A stretch of 64,000 nucleotides of DNA from an uncultured Oceanospirillaceae bacterium (GCA_937138495.1 CAKZPE010000006.1:1-64000), one strand, 5' to 3'. Shown: positions 17,709 through 27,278, numbered from the stretch's first letter. Numbers and translations: made by a program. The notes: a model not told the origin generated them from the letters alone.

Positions 17709-19189
17709 GTGAAGAACAGTTAAGCTCTGGCGCCGCAGGCGCAGCAGCAGCCGAAGAAGGTAGTTTCCTGGACCGTGCCATTGCGGCGACCACCCAGACG
17801 CCGGAAGATACCACGAAAGAACTGTTCTCCGTACTGGCAGAACAGGCGCTCAGTGGCACTGTGGTATGGGATAAGAACCTGACCCTGACCATCGAAAAAG
17901 CCATTGGTGAAATCGACAAGCAGATGTCCCGTCAGCTGTCAGCCATCATGCAGCAGGATGACTTCCAGCAGCTGGAAGGCTCCTGGCGCGGTCTGAACAA
18001 GCTGGTGAAAGAAAGTGAACTGGGCCAGAGCCTGAAAATCCGCATGGTGGATTTCCAGAAAGAAGAGCTGCTGGATCAGTTTGAAGATGCCCCTGCCGTT
18101 GACCGCAGCCCGTTATTTGAGGCCCTGTATCAGCGTGAATTCGGTACTGCCGGTGGTGAACCCTACGGCCTGCTGATCGGTGACTACAACTTCTCCCACA
18201 AAGACGAAGACGTTGCACTGCTGCGCTACATGGGTGAAACCGCTGCTGCCAGCCATGCACCGTTCATTGCGGCTGCGAATCCTGAAATGTTCGAATTCAA
18301 CAGCTTCGAAACTTTCGATGAAGGTAAGCCGGTTGCGGCCGGTTTTGACTCCCCGGCCTATGCCGCGTGGAATGCTTTCCGTGCCAGTGATGATGCCCGT
18401 TATGTTGCCCTGACCATGCCGCGTACGCTGGCACGTCTGCCATACGGCGATAAAGGTCTGGGAACCAATGCCTTCAACTACGAAGAGCTGGGTACCGACG
18501 CTGTGGGTAACCCGCGTCCGACCGACAACAGCCAGCTGGTATGGTCTAACGCAGCTTATGACATGGGTCTGAAAATGACTCAGGCACACACTGCATTTGG
18601 CTGGTGTACAGCGATCCGTGGCATGGACAACGGCGGTAAGGTCGAAAACCTGCCTAACCTGACGTATCAGTCGGATGCCGGTGATCTGCAACAGCAGTGC
18701 CCGATTGAAGTTAACCTGACCGATGAGCGTGAAAAAGAGCTTAGCGATCTGGGCTTCCTGCCACTGGTTCACTACAAGAACACCAACTACGGTGTTTTCA
18801 TCGGTGGCCAGACGACGCAAAAACCTAAGACGTATACCGATCCGGATGCGACCGGTAACGCGGCAATCTCTGCCCGTCTGCCGTACATCATGGCAAGCAG
18901 CCGCATTGCACATTACCTGAAGGTAATGGGCCGTGACATGCTGGGTTCTAACCTGGAAGCCACCGATGTTCAGCGCGACCTGCAAACCTGGATTGACCAG
19001 TACACCAACTCCGGTGCGGTGGGTAATGCAGAGCGTTCCAAGACGCCACTGTGTGAATCCCGTATTGAAGTGGTTGAACAGCCAGGCCGTCCGGGTGCTT
19101 ACTCAGCAGTTGCTCACCTGCGCCCATGGCTGCAGCTGGAAGAACTGACGACCTCTGTTCGTATGGTAACCAAGATCCCGGGCGGCTGA
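17705..19189 (+). CDS. tssC: T6SS sheath large subunit TssC
   Basis: 494 residues, full length for TssC/VipB. The N-terminal handle region carries FLDRAIAAT and the IDKQMSRQLSAIMQQDDFQ helix that pairs with TssB, then EGSWRGLNKLV. The core has GLLIGDYNFSH, ALTMPRTLARLPYG and FIGGQTTQKPK, and the conserved C-terminal block includes RLPYIMASSRIAHYLKVM. The Shine-Dalgarno AAAGGAGA is strong. A GC-rich hairpin lies immediately downstream, before the second tssC-like gene, so transcripts ending here would favour tube and sheath proteins. Confidence 0.96.
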   Translation: MSEEQLSSGAAGAAAAEEGSFLDRAIAATTQTPEDTTKELFSVLAEQALSGTVVWDKNLTLTIEKAIGEIDKQMSRQLSAIMQQDDFQQLEGSWRGLNKLVKESELGQSLKIRMVDFQKEELLDQFEDAPAVDRSPLFEALYQREFGTAGGEPYGLLIGDYNFSHKDEDVALLRYMGETAAASHAPFIAAANPEMFEFNSFETFDEGKPVAAGFDSPAYAAWNAFRASDDARYVALTMPRTLARLPYGDKGLGTNAFNYEELGTDAVGNPRPTDNSQLVWSNAAYDMGLKMTQAHTAFGWCTAIRGMDNGGKVENLPNLTYQSDAGDLQQQCPIEVNLTDEREKELSDLGFLPLVHYKNTNYGVFIGGQTTQKPKTYTDPDATGNAAISARLPYIMASSRIAHYLKVMGRDMLGSNLEATDVQRDLQTWIDQYTNSGAVGNAERSKTPLCESRIEVVEQPGRPGAYSAVAHLRPWLQLEELTTSVRMVTKIPGG

Positions 19190-19223
19190 TGCCCTGCGAT
19201 CTGAGTCTATAAGGCCGATAACT

Positions 19224-19254
19224 GGGCCCGCTTTCCGGCGGGCCTTGTATTCTT
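19224..19254 (+). terminator. Intra-operon hairpin (partial terminator/attenuator) between tssC and second tssC
   Basis: GGCCCGC (19225-19231), 6-nt loop, GCGGGCC (19238-19244), then TTGTATTCTT directly before the ATG at 19255. The 7-bp all-GC stem with a partly T-rich tail fits a leaky terminator or an RNA-stabilising 3' hairpin for the hcp-tssB-tssC message. It also replaces a Shine-Dalgarno for the next gene, which has none. Confidence 0.6.
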
Positions 19255-20679
19255 ATGTTTCAAAATGACTGGCAAGACGCATTCAACATACTCGATCCGC
19301 AAGAGGACGACTATCTCAGCCGGGCACTGACACTTATCGGTCAGTGGGACGAAGCGTGTCTGCAGAACGCCGCCAGTTTAAAATCCGGGCTTAACCGCCT
19401 GATAGCTGAACTTGATCAGCAACTCTCCACCCAGCTTGCTAACGTCATGCACCATGAGGATTTCTCCCAACTGGAAGCCCGCTGGCGCAACCTGCAAAGC
19501 CTGGTGACCCTGCCGGTAAACTATCAGCGTGTGGAAGTGAAACTGCTGGATATCAGCTGGCGTGAAACCGCCCGGGATATCAACAGCGCTGCCAGCCTTA
19601 AGCACAGCCGCCTGTATAACAAAATCGGCAATAAAGAATTAAATACCCTGGGGGGGAAACCCTTCGGCACAATCGTGATTGATCATCAGGTGGCCATGGA
19701 AATGGACTTTGATGACGATTATGACGACCTTTACACCCTGGAGCTGCTGGGGCAGTTAGGGGCGATTTGTCTGTGTCCGTTTTTACTGGCGCCGGCAGAA
19801 GACTTTTTTGGCTATCCGGGGGCTGACTGGCTGTCGGATACTCAGCGAATCGGCAAAATTCTCGAAGGCCCTGACTATGTGGGCTGGCAACAGCTTCGTA
19901 ACAGTGTCGGGGCACGTTTTGTCGGTCTTGTGTTGCCACAGATAAAGCTGCGGGACGCTTACGAAAACTGCCCTACAGGTTTTATCTTTGATGAGCCCGA
20001 ACGGGATAAGCCCGGCCTGTGGGGCAATGCGGCTTTCGGTTTTGCCAGCGTGATTATCCGTGAATATAACCGGATAAACTGGTTTGGGTTTATGAAGTCC
20101 CGCTGGCAGGACAAATTCCAGGGATCTCTGCTGAACCTGCCGCCCAATGCCATGCAGAATTCGCCGTTGAATAGCCCGGTGACAGATGTCCGGCTGTTCG
20201 GTCGTCTGGCCAGTTTTTACAGTGAACAGGGCTTTGTGCCGCTGGCCCAGAGCAGCCTGACAGATAAGTTTTATTTTTATGGCAATAACTCGGTCTGGAA
20301 GTCCCGCAGCAACGATGCCGATAAGGTGATCTGCCAGCTGCAGACAACCCTGATGGTGTGCCGGATTGCCCATTACCTGAAGGTTCAGATTCGCAGCATG
20401 ATCGGCAGTTTTCGGACCGCAGCAGAATGTGAACTGTTTCTCAGCCAGTGGCTGGATAACTACTGCAGCAATATTTCTGACGGTGATGAAGCCACTCTGG
20501 CCCGCTATCCGCTGCGTAAGTCTGATCTGAGAATTAAAGAAGTGGACGGCAGCCAGGGGCGCTTCAGTTGTGAAGTGGTACTGCAGCCCCAGTATCAGTT
20601 CGATAATTTCTTTGGTGAAGTGGTGCTGGCGACTGATCTGGGTGAAGGTGCTGACTTGCAGGCAGGCGCACTGTCATGA
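19255..20679 (+). CDS. Second, divergent TssC-like sheath protein
   Basis: 474 residues, clearly in the TssC/EvpB/ImpD family but divergent from the tssC just before it. Shared landmarks are LIAELDQQLSTQLANVMHHE (the sheath handle helix), FSQLEARWRNLQSLV, GKPFGTIVIDH, FVGLVLPQIKLRDAY and the C-terminal VCRIAHYLKVQIRSMIGSF. Family members of this second type (ImpD in Rhizobium, one of the two tssC genes in Agrobacterium) sit next to the main tssC; their role is less clear than that of TssC. The N-terminal region before the handle is shorter than in TssC. ATG 19255 has no Shine-Dalgarno and directly follows a GC hairpin. The end overlaps tssE by 4 bases. It may be a minor sheath or baseplate-proximal subunit. 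Confidence 0.88.
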   Translation: MFQNDWQDAFNILDPQEDDYLSRALTLIGQWDEACLQNAASLKSGLNRLIAELDQQLSTQLANVMHHEDFSQLEARWRNLQSLVTLPVNYQRVEVKLLDISWRETARDINSAASLKHSRLYNKIGNKELNTLGGKPFGTIVIDHQVAMEMDFDDDYDDLYTLELLGQLGAICLCPFLLAPAEDFFGYPGADWLSDTQRIGKILEGPDYVGWQQLRNSVGARFVGLVLPQIKLRDAYENCPTGFIFDEPERDKPGLWGNAAFGFASVIIREYNRINWFGFMKSRWQDKFQGSLLNLPPNAMQNSPLNSPVTDVRLFGRLASFYSEQGFVPLAQSSLTDKFYFYGNNSVWKSRSNDADKVICQLQTTLMVCRIAHYLKVQIRSMIGSFRTAAECELFLSQWLDNYCSNISDGDEATLARYPLRKSDLRIKEVDGSQGRFSCEVVLQPQYQFDNFFGEVVLATDLGEGADLQAGALS

Positions 20680-21104
20680 GTTTCTGGGAAAGCTTCCTGG
20701 CGGATCAGGACTATCAGGATGAGCATCAGGCCCTGCTGGCCTCGGTACAGCATCAGCTTACCTGCCTGCTGGAATCTGAAGCGCCGCTGTTGCCCTTCGG
20801 TGAACGGCTCCCGGAACTGGACAGTTCAAACCTGCGCTACGGCGTAGACTGCCTGCAATCGATCAGCAGTCAGATCAATAAGGATCAGCTGGCCAGCAAA
20901 CTGGCCAACTGGATAAAAGCATTTGAACCCCGTCTGAAAAGTGTCAGCGTCGAAGTATTTGACCGCAAGGCCCAGTCGAACTCCATTGAGTTTTCGTTGC
21001 TGGCCACCCTGCAGACCGGGGATACGCTTCATTCACTGGTGTTTGATTCAAATATCAGTCTGGCGAATCAAAAAGTGGATTTAGAGGGGCAGGACATTGT
21101 CTGA
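20676..21104 (+). CDS. tssE: T6SS baseplate protein TssE (gp25-like)
   Basis: 142 residues, gp25/lysozyme-like fold without lysozyme activity; it initiates sheath assembly at the baseplate. Visible features are LTCLLESEAPLLPFGERLP, the NLRYGV(D)CLQSISSQ helix (about 52-66), and the basic/acidic strand IKAFEPRLKSVSVEVF (about 84-99), which corresponds to the conserved EPRL motif. It overlaps the second tssC by 4 bases and tssF by 8 bases. Confidence 0.93.
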   Translation: MSFWESFLADQDYQDEHQALLASVQHQLTCLLESEAPLLPFGERLPELDSSNLRYGVDCLQSISSQINKDQLASKLANWIKAFEPRLKSVSVEVFDRKAQSNSIEFSLLATLQTGDTLHSLVFDSNISLANQKVDLEGQDIV

Positions 21105-22875
21105 TCAGTTATTGCGCTATTACGAGCGGGAACTGGCGTATGTACGCCGGGCAATGACGGCCTATGCCCAGCGTCACCCGGAGCAGGCTGCCAAGCTGCA
21201 CATCGACCAGAACAGCATTGAAGACCCGAACATTAACCGTCTTATCGACGGTATGGCGTTACTGACTGCCAAGACAGAAGAACGGCTGGATAACCGTTTT
21301 CCGGAAATCGTACAGGGACTGCTGTCGACCCTGTATCCGGGCTATAACCAGATCCTGCCCAGCTACTGTGCATTGCAGCTGGATGCGGCCCCTGAAGACC
21401 TGAGCGAAGCCGTACACTTACCGGCAAAAAGCCCGGTCAGCATCGCGACACCGGATGGCCGGGAATGCCGTTTTTCCACGCTGGATGATCTGCACATTCA
21501 GCCTTACAGTCTGACGGATGTCGCCGCGCAAACCGCGCCGTTTGTGAATAAGCCTGCCAGTGTCCGTAATGCCGAGGCGGTGATCCAGCTGCGTGTCAGC
21601 TGTGCAGATCCTGAAGCCCGGTTCAGCCAGCTGGATGTGGGGCATTTTGATTTTTATGTCCGGGGCTTTGAGCAGAATTCCGCCAGCCTGATCGAGTTAT
21701 TACTGACGCAGACCGAAGCCATCGTGCTGTCGGATGTGTCAGAGCAGCAACAGTGCAGCCTGGATGTCAGCCGGATGCATAGCCGGATCGCTGATCCGCA
21801 GTTTAACTGGCTGCCCCGGTACGGCAATCAGTTCGGCGGTTTTGATATGCTGCGGGATTATTTTACCTACCCGGACAAAGCCGCGTATTTCCGGATCAGT
21901 GATCTGGGCAACGAAATGGCCGCCCTCGATGCATCTGAATTACTGCTGAGTCTGTACGTCCGCGAACTGCCGGCGGAATTTTTACGGCTGTTTAATACCG
22001 ACGTATTCAGCCTGAACACGGTACCGGCACTCAATCTGTTTAAGCAGCCCGGCGAACCGATGAGTTACGACTTCTCCCGGCTGAGTGTGCCGGTGATGGC
22101 GGACAGTGAAGCGGACAGCAATCTGGAAGTGGTGGCCGTGGATGGCGTACGGGAAATCCATTCCGACGGTGAATACCCGTTACGGCCCCTCTACAAGAGC
22201 AGTTACCGTCAGCCGGTGGATGCCCGTCAGTGGCAAACCGTGCAGCGCTGGGATAAAACCGGCAAACGGAATATGGAACTGACCATCAGCTGCCAGAACT
22301 CCGACTTGCAGCAGGACCGCATCGTGCTGGCGCTGGATCTGTGGTGCTGTAACGGCCGTCACCCCTGTGTGATTAAAGCCGGTGCGCTGGCGGAAAGTCA
22401 GGCGGCAATCGACTTACCCGGTGAGCTGAAAGTATTACGGGCACCCAGTGCGCCTCAGTATCCGGTGCTGGATGAATCACTGAACTGGCGGTTTATTGCC
22501 CTGCTGAACGCGAATTTTGCCTCCCTGTTGCAGACAGATGAACCGGCCGCGGCCCTGCAGGAAGTGTTATCCCTGTGTAACCACCGGCATACCTGCCGCC
22601 AGGCAGACAGCATTAAAGATGTCAGCTATGAGCAACAGGTTGCACCGATGACCATTTGCGGTGAGAACATCTTTGCTGCCGGTACCCGGGTAAGCGTTGT
22701 GCTGGATGCGGCGGTGATGAGCGGCCAGAGTGCCGTGTTTGCGGCGGTGCTGAACGGCCTGTTTTTACAGTTTTGCAGTTATGACCGCTTCATTGAAGTG
22801 GATGTCAGTCACTTTGGTGATGACCGTTTCCGGCAGACATTTCCCCGGGTGCACGGGAGCCAGCTATGTCTGTAA
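21097..22875 (+). CDS. tssF: T6SS baseplate wedge protein TssF
   Basis: 592 residues. Starts with the family signature LLRYYERELAYVRR (about 4-17), followed by FAxxHPE-type AQRHPEQAAKLHID, DPNINRLIDGMALLTAKTEERLD, FPEIVQGLLSTLYPGY and PSYCALQ. The C-terminus ends with the conserved FCSYDRFIEVDVS and R...P...GSQLCL. The start codon is TTG at 21097 with GAGGGG eight bases upstream, inside the end of tssE; no ATG nearby would keep the conserved N-terminus. It forms baseplate wedges with TssG, TssK and TssE. Confidence 0.95.
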   Translation: MSDQLLRYYERELAYVRRAMTAYAQRHPEQAAKLHIDQNSIEDPNINRLIDGMALLTAKTEERLDNRFPEIVQGLLSTLYPGYNQILPSYCALQLDAAPEDLSEAVHLPAKSPVSIATPDGRECRFSTLDDLHIQPYSLTDVAAQTAPFVNKPASVRNAEAVIQLRVSCADPEARFSQLDVGHFDFYVRGFEQNSASLIELLLTQTEAIVLSDVSEQQQCSLDVSRMHSRIADPQFNWLPRYGNQFGGFDMLRDYFTYPDKAAYFRISDLGNEMAALDASELLLSLYVRELPAEFLRLFNTDVFSLNTVPALNLFKQPGEPMSYDFSRLSVPVMADSEADSNLEVVAVDGVREIHSDGEYPLRPLYKSSYRQPVDARQWQTVQRWDKTGKRNMELTISCQNSDLQQDRIVLALDLWCCNGRHPCVIKAGALAESQAAIDLPGELKVLRAPSAPQYPVLDESLNWRFIALLNANFASLLQTDEPAAALQEVLSLCNHRHTCRQADSIKDVSYEQQVAPMTICGENIFAAGTRVSVVLDAAVMSGQSAVFAAVLNGLFLQFCSYDRFIEVDVSHFGDDRFRQTFPRVHGSQLCL

Positions 22876-23819
22876 TGGACACTGCCCTGCAGCGGCCCAA
22901 GCGGTTTGATTTTCTGCAGGCGATCCGGCTGTTACGCAGTATGGCGCCGGACGCAGAAGTACAGCTCAAAGCTGAGCCGATGCCGGAAGGTTATGCCCAT
23001 GAAGTGCAGAGCATTGAACGGCGCGGCAAGGATTTTAAGATCAGCCTTGGTCTGCAGGCGCTGTCCGGGGTTAAAGGGGTTCTGCCGGATTATCTGTACG
23101 AAGCCCTGCTGGACAGCCTGCATCAGGATGATTATGCGTTAAGCGAGTTTCTGGACATTTTTAACCACCGCTTTCTGCAACTGAGCCAGCGGGCACTGGA
23201 GCAGCAAAACCTGTTGCTGCAGGACGAGCAGGAACAGCGCAGTGGCACTCTGCCCAATCAGGTCAGCCAGCGGCAGGCGCTGAGCAAACTGGCAGCGTTG
23301 CCTGTTCACGGTGGTGATGATGCAGAACTGCTGGGATACAGCATATTACTGGGGCTAAAAGCCCGCAGTATCAGCGGTCTGAGACAACTGCTGGAAGATT
23401 ATTTTGAGTTAGCGGTTCAGGTGCGGGTAGGCGACAGCACCCGGCACCGGTTACCGACATCATCCCTGACCCGCCTGGGCGGCGGCCTGCGGGCGAACAG
23501 CCAGTTGGGGCAGGGGATGTTACTGGGTAAGGTTGGCACCCTGCACCGCCAGCGGTTAGAGGTACTGATTGAGCCCCGCAGTCAGGCGGAGTTTGTGGCC
23601 CTGAAAGACGACACACAACTGACCCGGCGGTTACGGGAAGTGTGTCATGCCTACTTGCGGGACAGTAATGATCTGCGCCTGTATCTGCATGTCAGGCGGG
23701 CATTTATATCCGAACCACAACTGAGCGCCGACCGGCGAGTCGGTGTGCGGCTCGGTGAAGCGAATTGTTTAGCTCCTCAGGCGCAGCCTGATGAGTATCG
23801 AAAAATACTTTTAGTATAA
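22866..23819 (+). CDS. tssG: T6SS baseplate wedge protein TssG
   Basis: 317 residues. Family features are FDFLQAIRLLRSM near the N-terminus, GVKGVLPDYLYEALLDSL, the acidic LSEFLDIFNHRFLQLSQRA (about 96-114) and GLRQLLEDYFELAVQVR. The end carries LRLYLHVRRA. It overlaps tssF by 10 bases; tssH follows after 11 bp. Partner of TssF in the baseplate wedge. Confidence 0.94.
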   Translation: MSVMDTALQRPKRFDFLQAIRLLRSMAPDAEVQLKAEPMPEGYAHEVQSIERRGKDFKISLGLQALSGVKGVLPDYLYEALLDSLHQDDYALSEFLDIFNHRFLQLSQRALEQQNLLLQDEQEQRSGTLPNQVSQRQALSKLAALPVHGGDDAELLGYSILLGLKARSISGLRQLLEDYFELAVQVRVGDSTRHRLPTSSLTRLGGGLRANSQLGQGMLLGKVGTLHRQRLEVLIEPRSQAEFVALKDDTQLTRRLREVCHAYLRDSNDLRLYLHVRRAFISEPQLSADRRVGVRLGEANCLAPQAQPDEYRKILLV

Positions 23820-23830
23820 GGAACAGGCAT

Positions 23831-26434
23831 ATGTCACAGGTGAAACTGGGAAATCTGGTTGCGAAACTGGAAACCGGCTTAAAGAATGCTCTGGAACAGG
23901 CTGCCGGTGCTGCGATGAATCAGCAGGTACCTGCCATTGAGACAGAACACTGGCTGGTGCAGTTGCTGACCTTAAAAGATACCCATCTGTTGCAACTGAT
24001 CAGCGCGCAGAATCTCGACCAGGAAAAACTGCTGGGCGAGCTGAACGCACGGATTAACGCCATGCCGAAAGGCAGTGAAGGGCAGCCAACGCTGAGCAAA
24101 AGCATCAGTGATCTGATTGAATCAGCCTGGTTAATGGCGTCGGTGGATTACGGTCATCAGCAGATTCTCAGCCTGCACCTGGTGCTGGCGATGCTGCAGA
24201 CCGATCACTTCGGTGTGAAAAAACTGGCACTCAAATCGCTGGAAACGGTTTCACTGGAAGCCTTGCAGTCGCAGGTTGCCAAGCTGACCACTGCTGCTCC
24301 GGCGGGAGGCAGTGCCCCGGCTGCTGCCGGTGGTGCTCCGGTGGCTGGTGGGGCACTGGATAAGTACACGGTAAACCTGACCGAACAGGCCCGTGATGGC
24401 CAGATTGACCCGATTTCCGGACGGAACGATGAAGTGCGTCAGGCCATTGATGTGCTGTGCCGTAAGCGTCAGAACAACCCCATATTAGTCGGTGAACCGG
24501 GGGTGGGTAAAACCGCGGTAGTGGAAGGTCTGGCCCTGCGCATTGTCGCCGGTGAAGTACCGACGGCACTGCAGGGGGTTGAGCTGCACTCGCTGGATCT
24601 GGGCTTGCTGCAGGCCGGTGCCAGCATTAAGGGCGAGTTTGAAAACCGCTTAAAAGACGTGATCAGCGAAGTAAAGAATTCGGCCATTCCGATCATCATG
24701 TTTATCGATGAAGCCCATACTCTGATCGGTGCCGGCGGTGCTGAAGGCCAGAACGATGCGGCAAACCTGCTGAAACCTGCGCTGGCACGGGGTGAGTTTA
24801 AATCCCTGGCGGCGACAACCTGGGCGGAATATAAAAAGTATTTTGAGAAAGATCCGGCCCTGACCCGCCGTTTCCAGGTGGTGAAAATTGCCGAGCCAAG
24901 CGCTGAAGATGCCATTCAGATGTTACGGGGCATCGGTGAATCCCTCAGTGAACACCACGGCGTCTTCATCCGTGAAGAAGCCATTGAAGCGGCGGTCAAC
25001 CTGTCGATCCGTTATCTGCCGTCCCGGCAGTTACCGGACAAGGCCATCAGCCTGCTGGATACTGCCTGTGCCCGGATCGCCCTGACACAGAATGCCAAGC
25101 CGGAAAGCATTGAATACCTCGAGCAGCAAATCCGTTACCTGAATAACGAGCGCAGCGCCAAACAGACTGAACAGGCTGTATTTACCACCGGTGCCGATTC
25201 CATTGAAGCGCTGAATGGCCACATTGCTGAAATGAACGCCGAGCTGGAAGCCCTGCAGACCCGCTGGGAACAGGAGCTGGAGCTGGTGGAACAGATCCGT
25301 ACCATCAAGAGCGACATTCAGACGGCTTATGCAGAAGACCATGTCAGCGCTGAGCAACAGCAGCAAATGCTGCAGTTAATGGATCAGCTGGAAGCCCTGC
25401 AGGGAGACGACCCGTTAGTGGTGCCGCTGGTGAATCAGCAGGTCATTTCTTCAGTGATCAGCAGCTGGACCGGCATACCGGTGGGCAACATGATGCGCGA
25501 TGAAGTGGCTAAGCTGCTGAGCATGGAAGATGACCTGCATAAGCGGGTGATTGGCCAGGAAACCGCCATTAACGAACTGGCCAAGAGCATCCGGATTTCC
25601 CGGGCAGGCCTGACGGACAACCGTAAACCCGTAGGTGTATTCCTGATGTGTGGCCCGAGCGGTGTGGGTAAAACCGAAACCGCGATGGCACTGGCGGATC
25701 AGGTGTTTGGGGGCGAAGACAGCCTGACCATCATCAATATGACCGAGTTTAAGGAAGAGCACAAAATCTCCATGCTGCTGGGCTCACCGGCCGGGTATGT
25801 GGGCTTTGGTGAAGGCGGCGTGCTGACAGAAGCCATTCGCCGTAACCCGTATTCGGTACTGTTGCTGGATGAAATGGAAAAAGCCCATCCGGGTGTCCAT
25901 GACCTGTTTTATCAGATCTTCGATAAGGGCCACATTAAGGACAGTGAGGGCCGCACCGTTGATTTTAAGAACACCATTATCATCATGACGTCCAATGCGG
26001 CGGATCAGGCGATCTGTGATATCTGCGATGCGAATGAAACCCGTCTGGACAATTCCGAACTGGTGGAAGAGATCCGCCCTGAATTGCAGAAATTCTTTAA
26101 ACCAGCCTTTCTGGGCCGTACCACCGTTGTGCCGTACTACCCGCTGAATGCTGATGAACTGATGCAGATTACCGAGATCAGCCTCAAGCGCATCCGTAAG
26201 CGTCTGGCTGAGCAATATAACGCCAGCTTCGACTGGGATCAGGGGCTGCTGGATCTGGTGGTTGCCCGCAATACCGATCCGACCACCGGTGGTCGTGCCG
26301 TAGAGCAGATCATTAACCGCTCGCTGATGCCGCAACTGGCGGAACAGTGTATTACCCGCCTGAGTGAAGGCCAGACAATCAACGCCGTTAAGGTGAGCGT
26401 TGAGCAGGGGAATCTGCAGTTGGCCATCGATTAA
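23831..26434 (+). CDS. tssH: T6SS sheath-recycling ATPase TssH (ClpV)
   Basis: 867-residue AAA+ unfoldase that takes apart the contracted TssB/TssC sheath in the cytoplasm. The N-terminal Clp_N domain (about 1-150) is followed by an Ala/Gly linker. NBD1 has Walker A GEPGVGKT (221-228) and Walker B FIDEAHTLIGAGG. A coiled-coil middle domain follows. NBD2 has Walker A GPSGVGKT (608-615) and Walker B LLLDEMEKAHP, with a sensor-2 PTTGGRAVEQ. WTGIPVGNM before NBD2 is typical of ClpB/ClpV. The T6SS context and N-domain identify ClpV rather than the ClpB chaperone. Confidence 0.96.
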   Translation: MSQVKLGNLVAKLETGLKNALEQAAGAAMNQQVPAIETEHWLVQLLTLKDTHLLQLISAQNLDQEKLLGELNARINAMPKGSEGQPTLSKSISDLIESAWLMASVDYGHQQILSLHLVLAMLQTDHFGVKKLALKSLETVSLEALQSQVAKLTTAAPAGGSAPAAAGGAPVAGGALDKYTVNLTEQARDGQIDPISGRNDEVRQAIDVLCRKRQNNPILVGEPGVGKTAVVEGLALRIVAGEVPTALQGVELHSLDLGLLQAGASIKGEFENRLKDVISEVKNSAIPIIMFIDEAHTLIGAGGAEGQNDAANLLKPALARGEFKSLAATTWAEYKKYFEKDPALTRRFQVVKIAEPSAEDAIQMLRGIGESLSEHHGVFIREEAIEAAVNLSIRYLPSRQLPDKAISLLDTACARIALTQNAKPESIEYLEQQIRYLNNERSAKQTEQAVFTTGADSIEALNGHIAEMNAELEALQTRWEQELELVEQIRTIKSDIQTAYAEDHVSAEQQQQMLQLMDQLEALQGDDPLVVPLVNQQVISSVISSWTGIPVGNMMRDEVAKLLSMEDDLHKRVIGQETAINELAKSIRISRAGLTDNRKPVGVFLMCGPSGVGKTETAMALADQVFGGEDSLTIINMTEFKEEHKISMLLGSPAGYVGFGEGGVLTEAIRRNPYSVLLLDEMEKAHPGVHDLFYQIFDKGHIKDSEGRTVDFKNTIIIMTSNAADQAICDICDANETRLDNSELVEEIRPELQKFFKPAFLGRTTVVPYYPLNADELMQITEISLKRIRKRLAEQYNASFDWDQGLLDLVVARNTDPTTGGRAVEQIINRSLMPQLAEQCITRLSEGQTINAVKVSVEQGNLQLAID

Positions 26435-26549
26435 GGGATACAGGAGCTGATGTTTGCCTGATAATTGCCTGAAATGGCACCTATGTGCCGGTTTCATAAG
26501 CAGTTTGCCTGCGTCAGGCCTTGCCAGAGGTGGGCAATGCAAACACAAT

Positions 26550-27278
26550 ATGAATATGCGTAAAAAACCGTCTACAGCCTTATCAGCCGTTCTGCTCAGC
26601 GTCCTTGTGATGTTGCTGCCGGCGGCTGCCCAGGCGCAGGAGCGGATCAGGCTGGCGACCCAGAGCTGGCCCCCGTTTCAGATGGTTGAAGACGGGCAGT
26701 TAAAGGGCATTGCTATTGAGCGGGTGCAGTGTGCTCTGCGTGAAATAGGCCAGCCCTATGAACTGCATCTGATGCGCTGGGACCGTGCCCAGCTGCTGGT
26801 GGAAACCAATCAGTTTAACGGTTTCTTTTCCGGCTCACCGAACAGCTCCCGGGCCCGTTATGCAGTGCCGTCTGCGCCGGTTATCTCTGTGCCACTGAAC
26901 TGGTACCTGGCCCCGAATGTCGAGCTGGATGTGACCCGCGAAGAAGCTAAAGATCAGGCCCGCTACGGGGCCAAATTTAATACGTCCAAATGGCTGTTTC
27001 TGGCGAGAAACGGCTATAACGTGGTGAAGAAACCTCAGGATGCCGAAGCCCTGTTACGGATGTTGCGTAACGGCGATGTGGATGTGGCGCTGGAATACGA
27101 AGATGTGTTCGAACTGGCGATGGAAAATCAAGGCGTTTCACCGCAGCGCTTTAAGAAGATTCCTTATAAAATTCGGGATCTTAGTGTGCATTTTTCAAAA
27201 ACCTTTTTGCACCAGCGGCCAAACTTTCTCAATGCCTTCAACGCTGCTCTGGTTCAGTGTATAAAGAGTGAATCATGA
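26550..27278 (+). CDS. Periplasmic SBP_bac_3-like protein inside the T6SS operon
   Basis: About 242 residues from ATG 26550, or 240 from ATG 26556. The frame is open upstream from TTG 26454, which has AGGAG nine bases before it, but the internal start gives a clean signal peptide (MRKKPST, a hydrophobic core, cleavage near AQAQ). The body has the SBP_bac_3 opening LATQSWPPFQMVEDGQLKGI, then RWDRAQLLVETNQFNGFFSG and GDVDVALEYEDVF. These belong to the amino-acid-binding-protein fold often recruited as sensor domains. No transporter is nearby. It overlaps fha by 4 bases, so it is translated with the T6SS genes. Its role is unknown. SBP-like proteins are not core T6SS components; periplasmic sensing or an envelope accessory function is inference. 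Confidence 0.75.
   Translation: MNMRKKPSTALSAVLLSVLVMLLPAAAQAQERIRLATQSWPPFQMVEDGQLKGIAIERVQCALREIGQPYELHLMRWDRAQLLVETNQFNGFFSGSPNSSRARYAVPSAPVISVPLNWYLAPNVELDVTREEAKDQARYGAKFNTSKWLFLARNGYNVVKKPQDAEALLRMLRNGDVDVALEYEDVFELAMENQGVSPQRFKKIPYKIRDLSVHFSKTFLHQRPNFLNAFNAALVQCIKSES

Noticed and set aside
18113..18985. 290-codon minus-strand frame opposite tssC
   Set aside because: Composition (Cys/Arg/Val-rich) is typical of the reverse of a highly biased gene; no family features.
25784..26548. 254-codon minus-strand frame opposite tssH end
   Set aside because: Fully inside tssH and its 3' gap, with no recognisable protein features.
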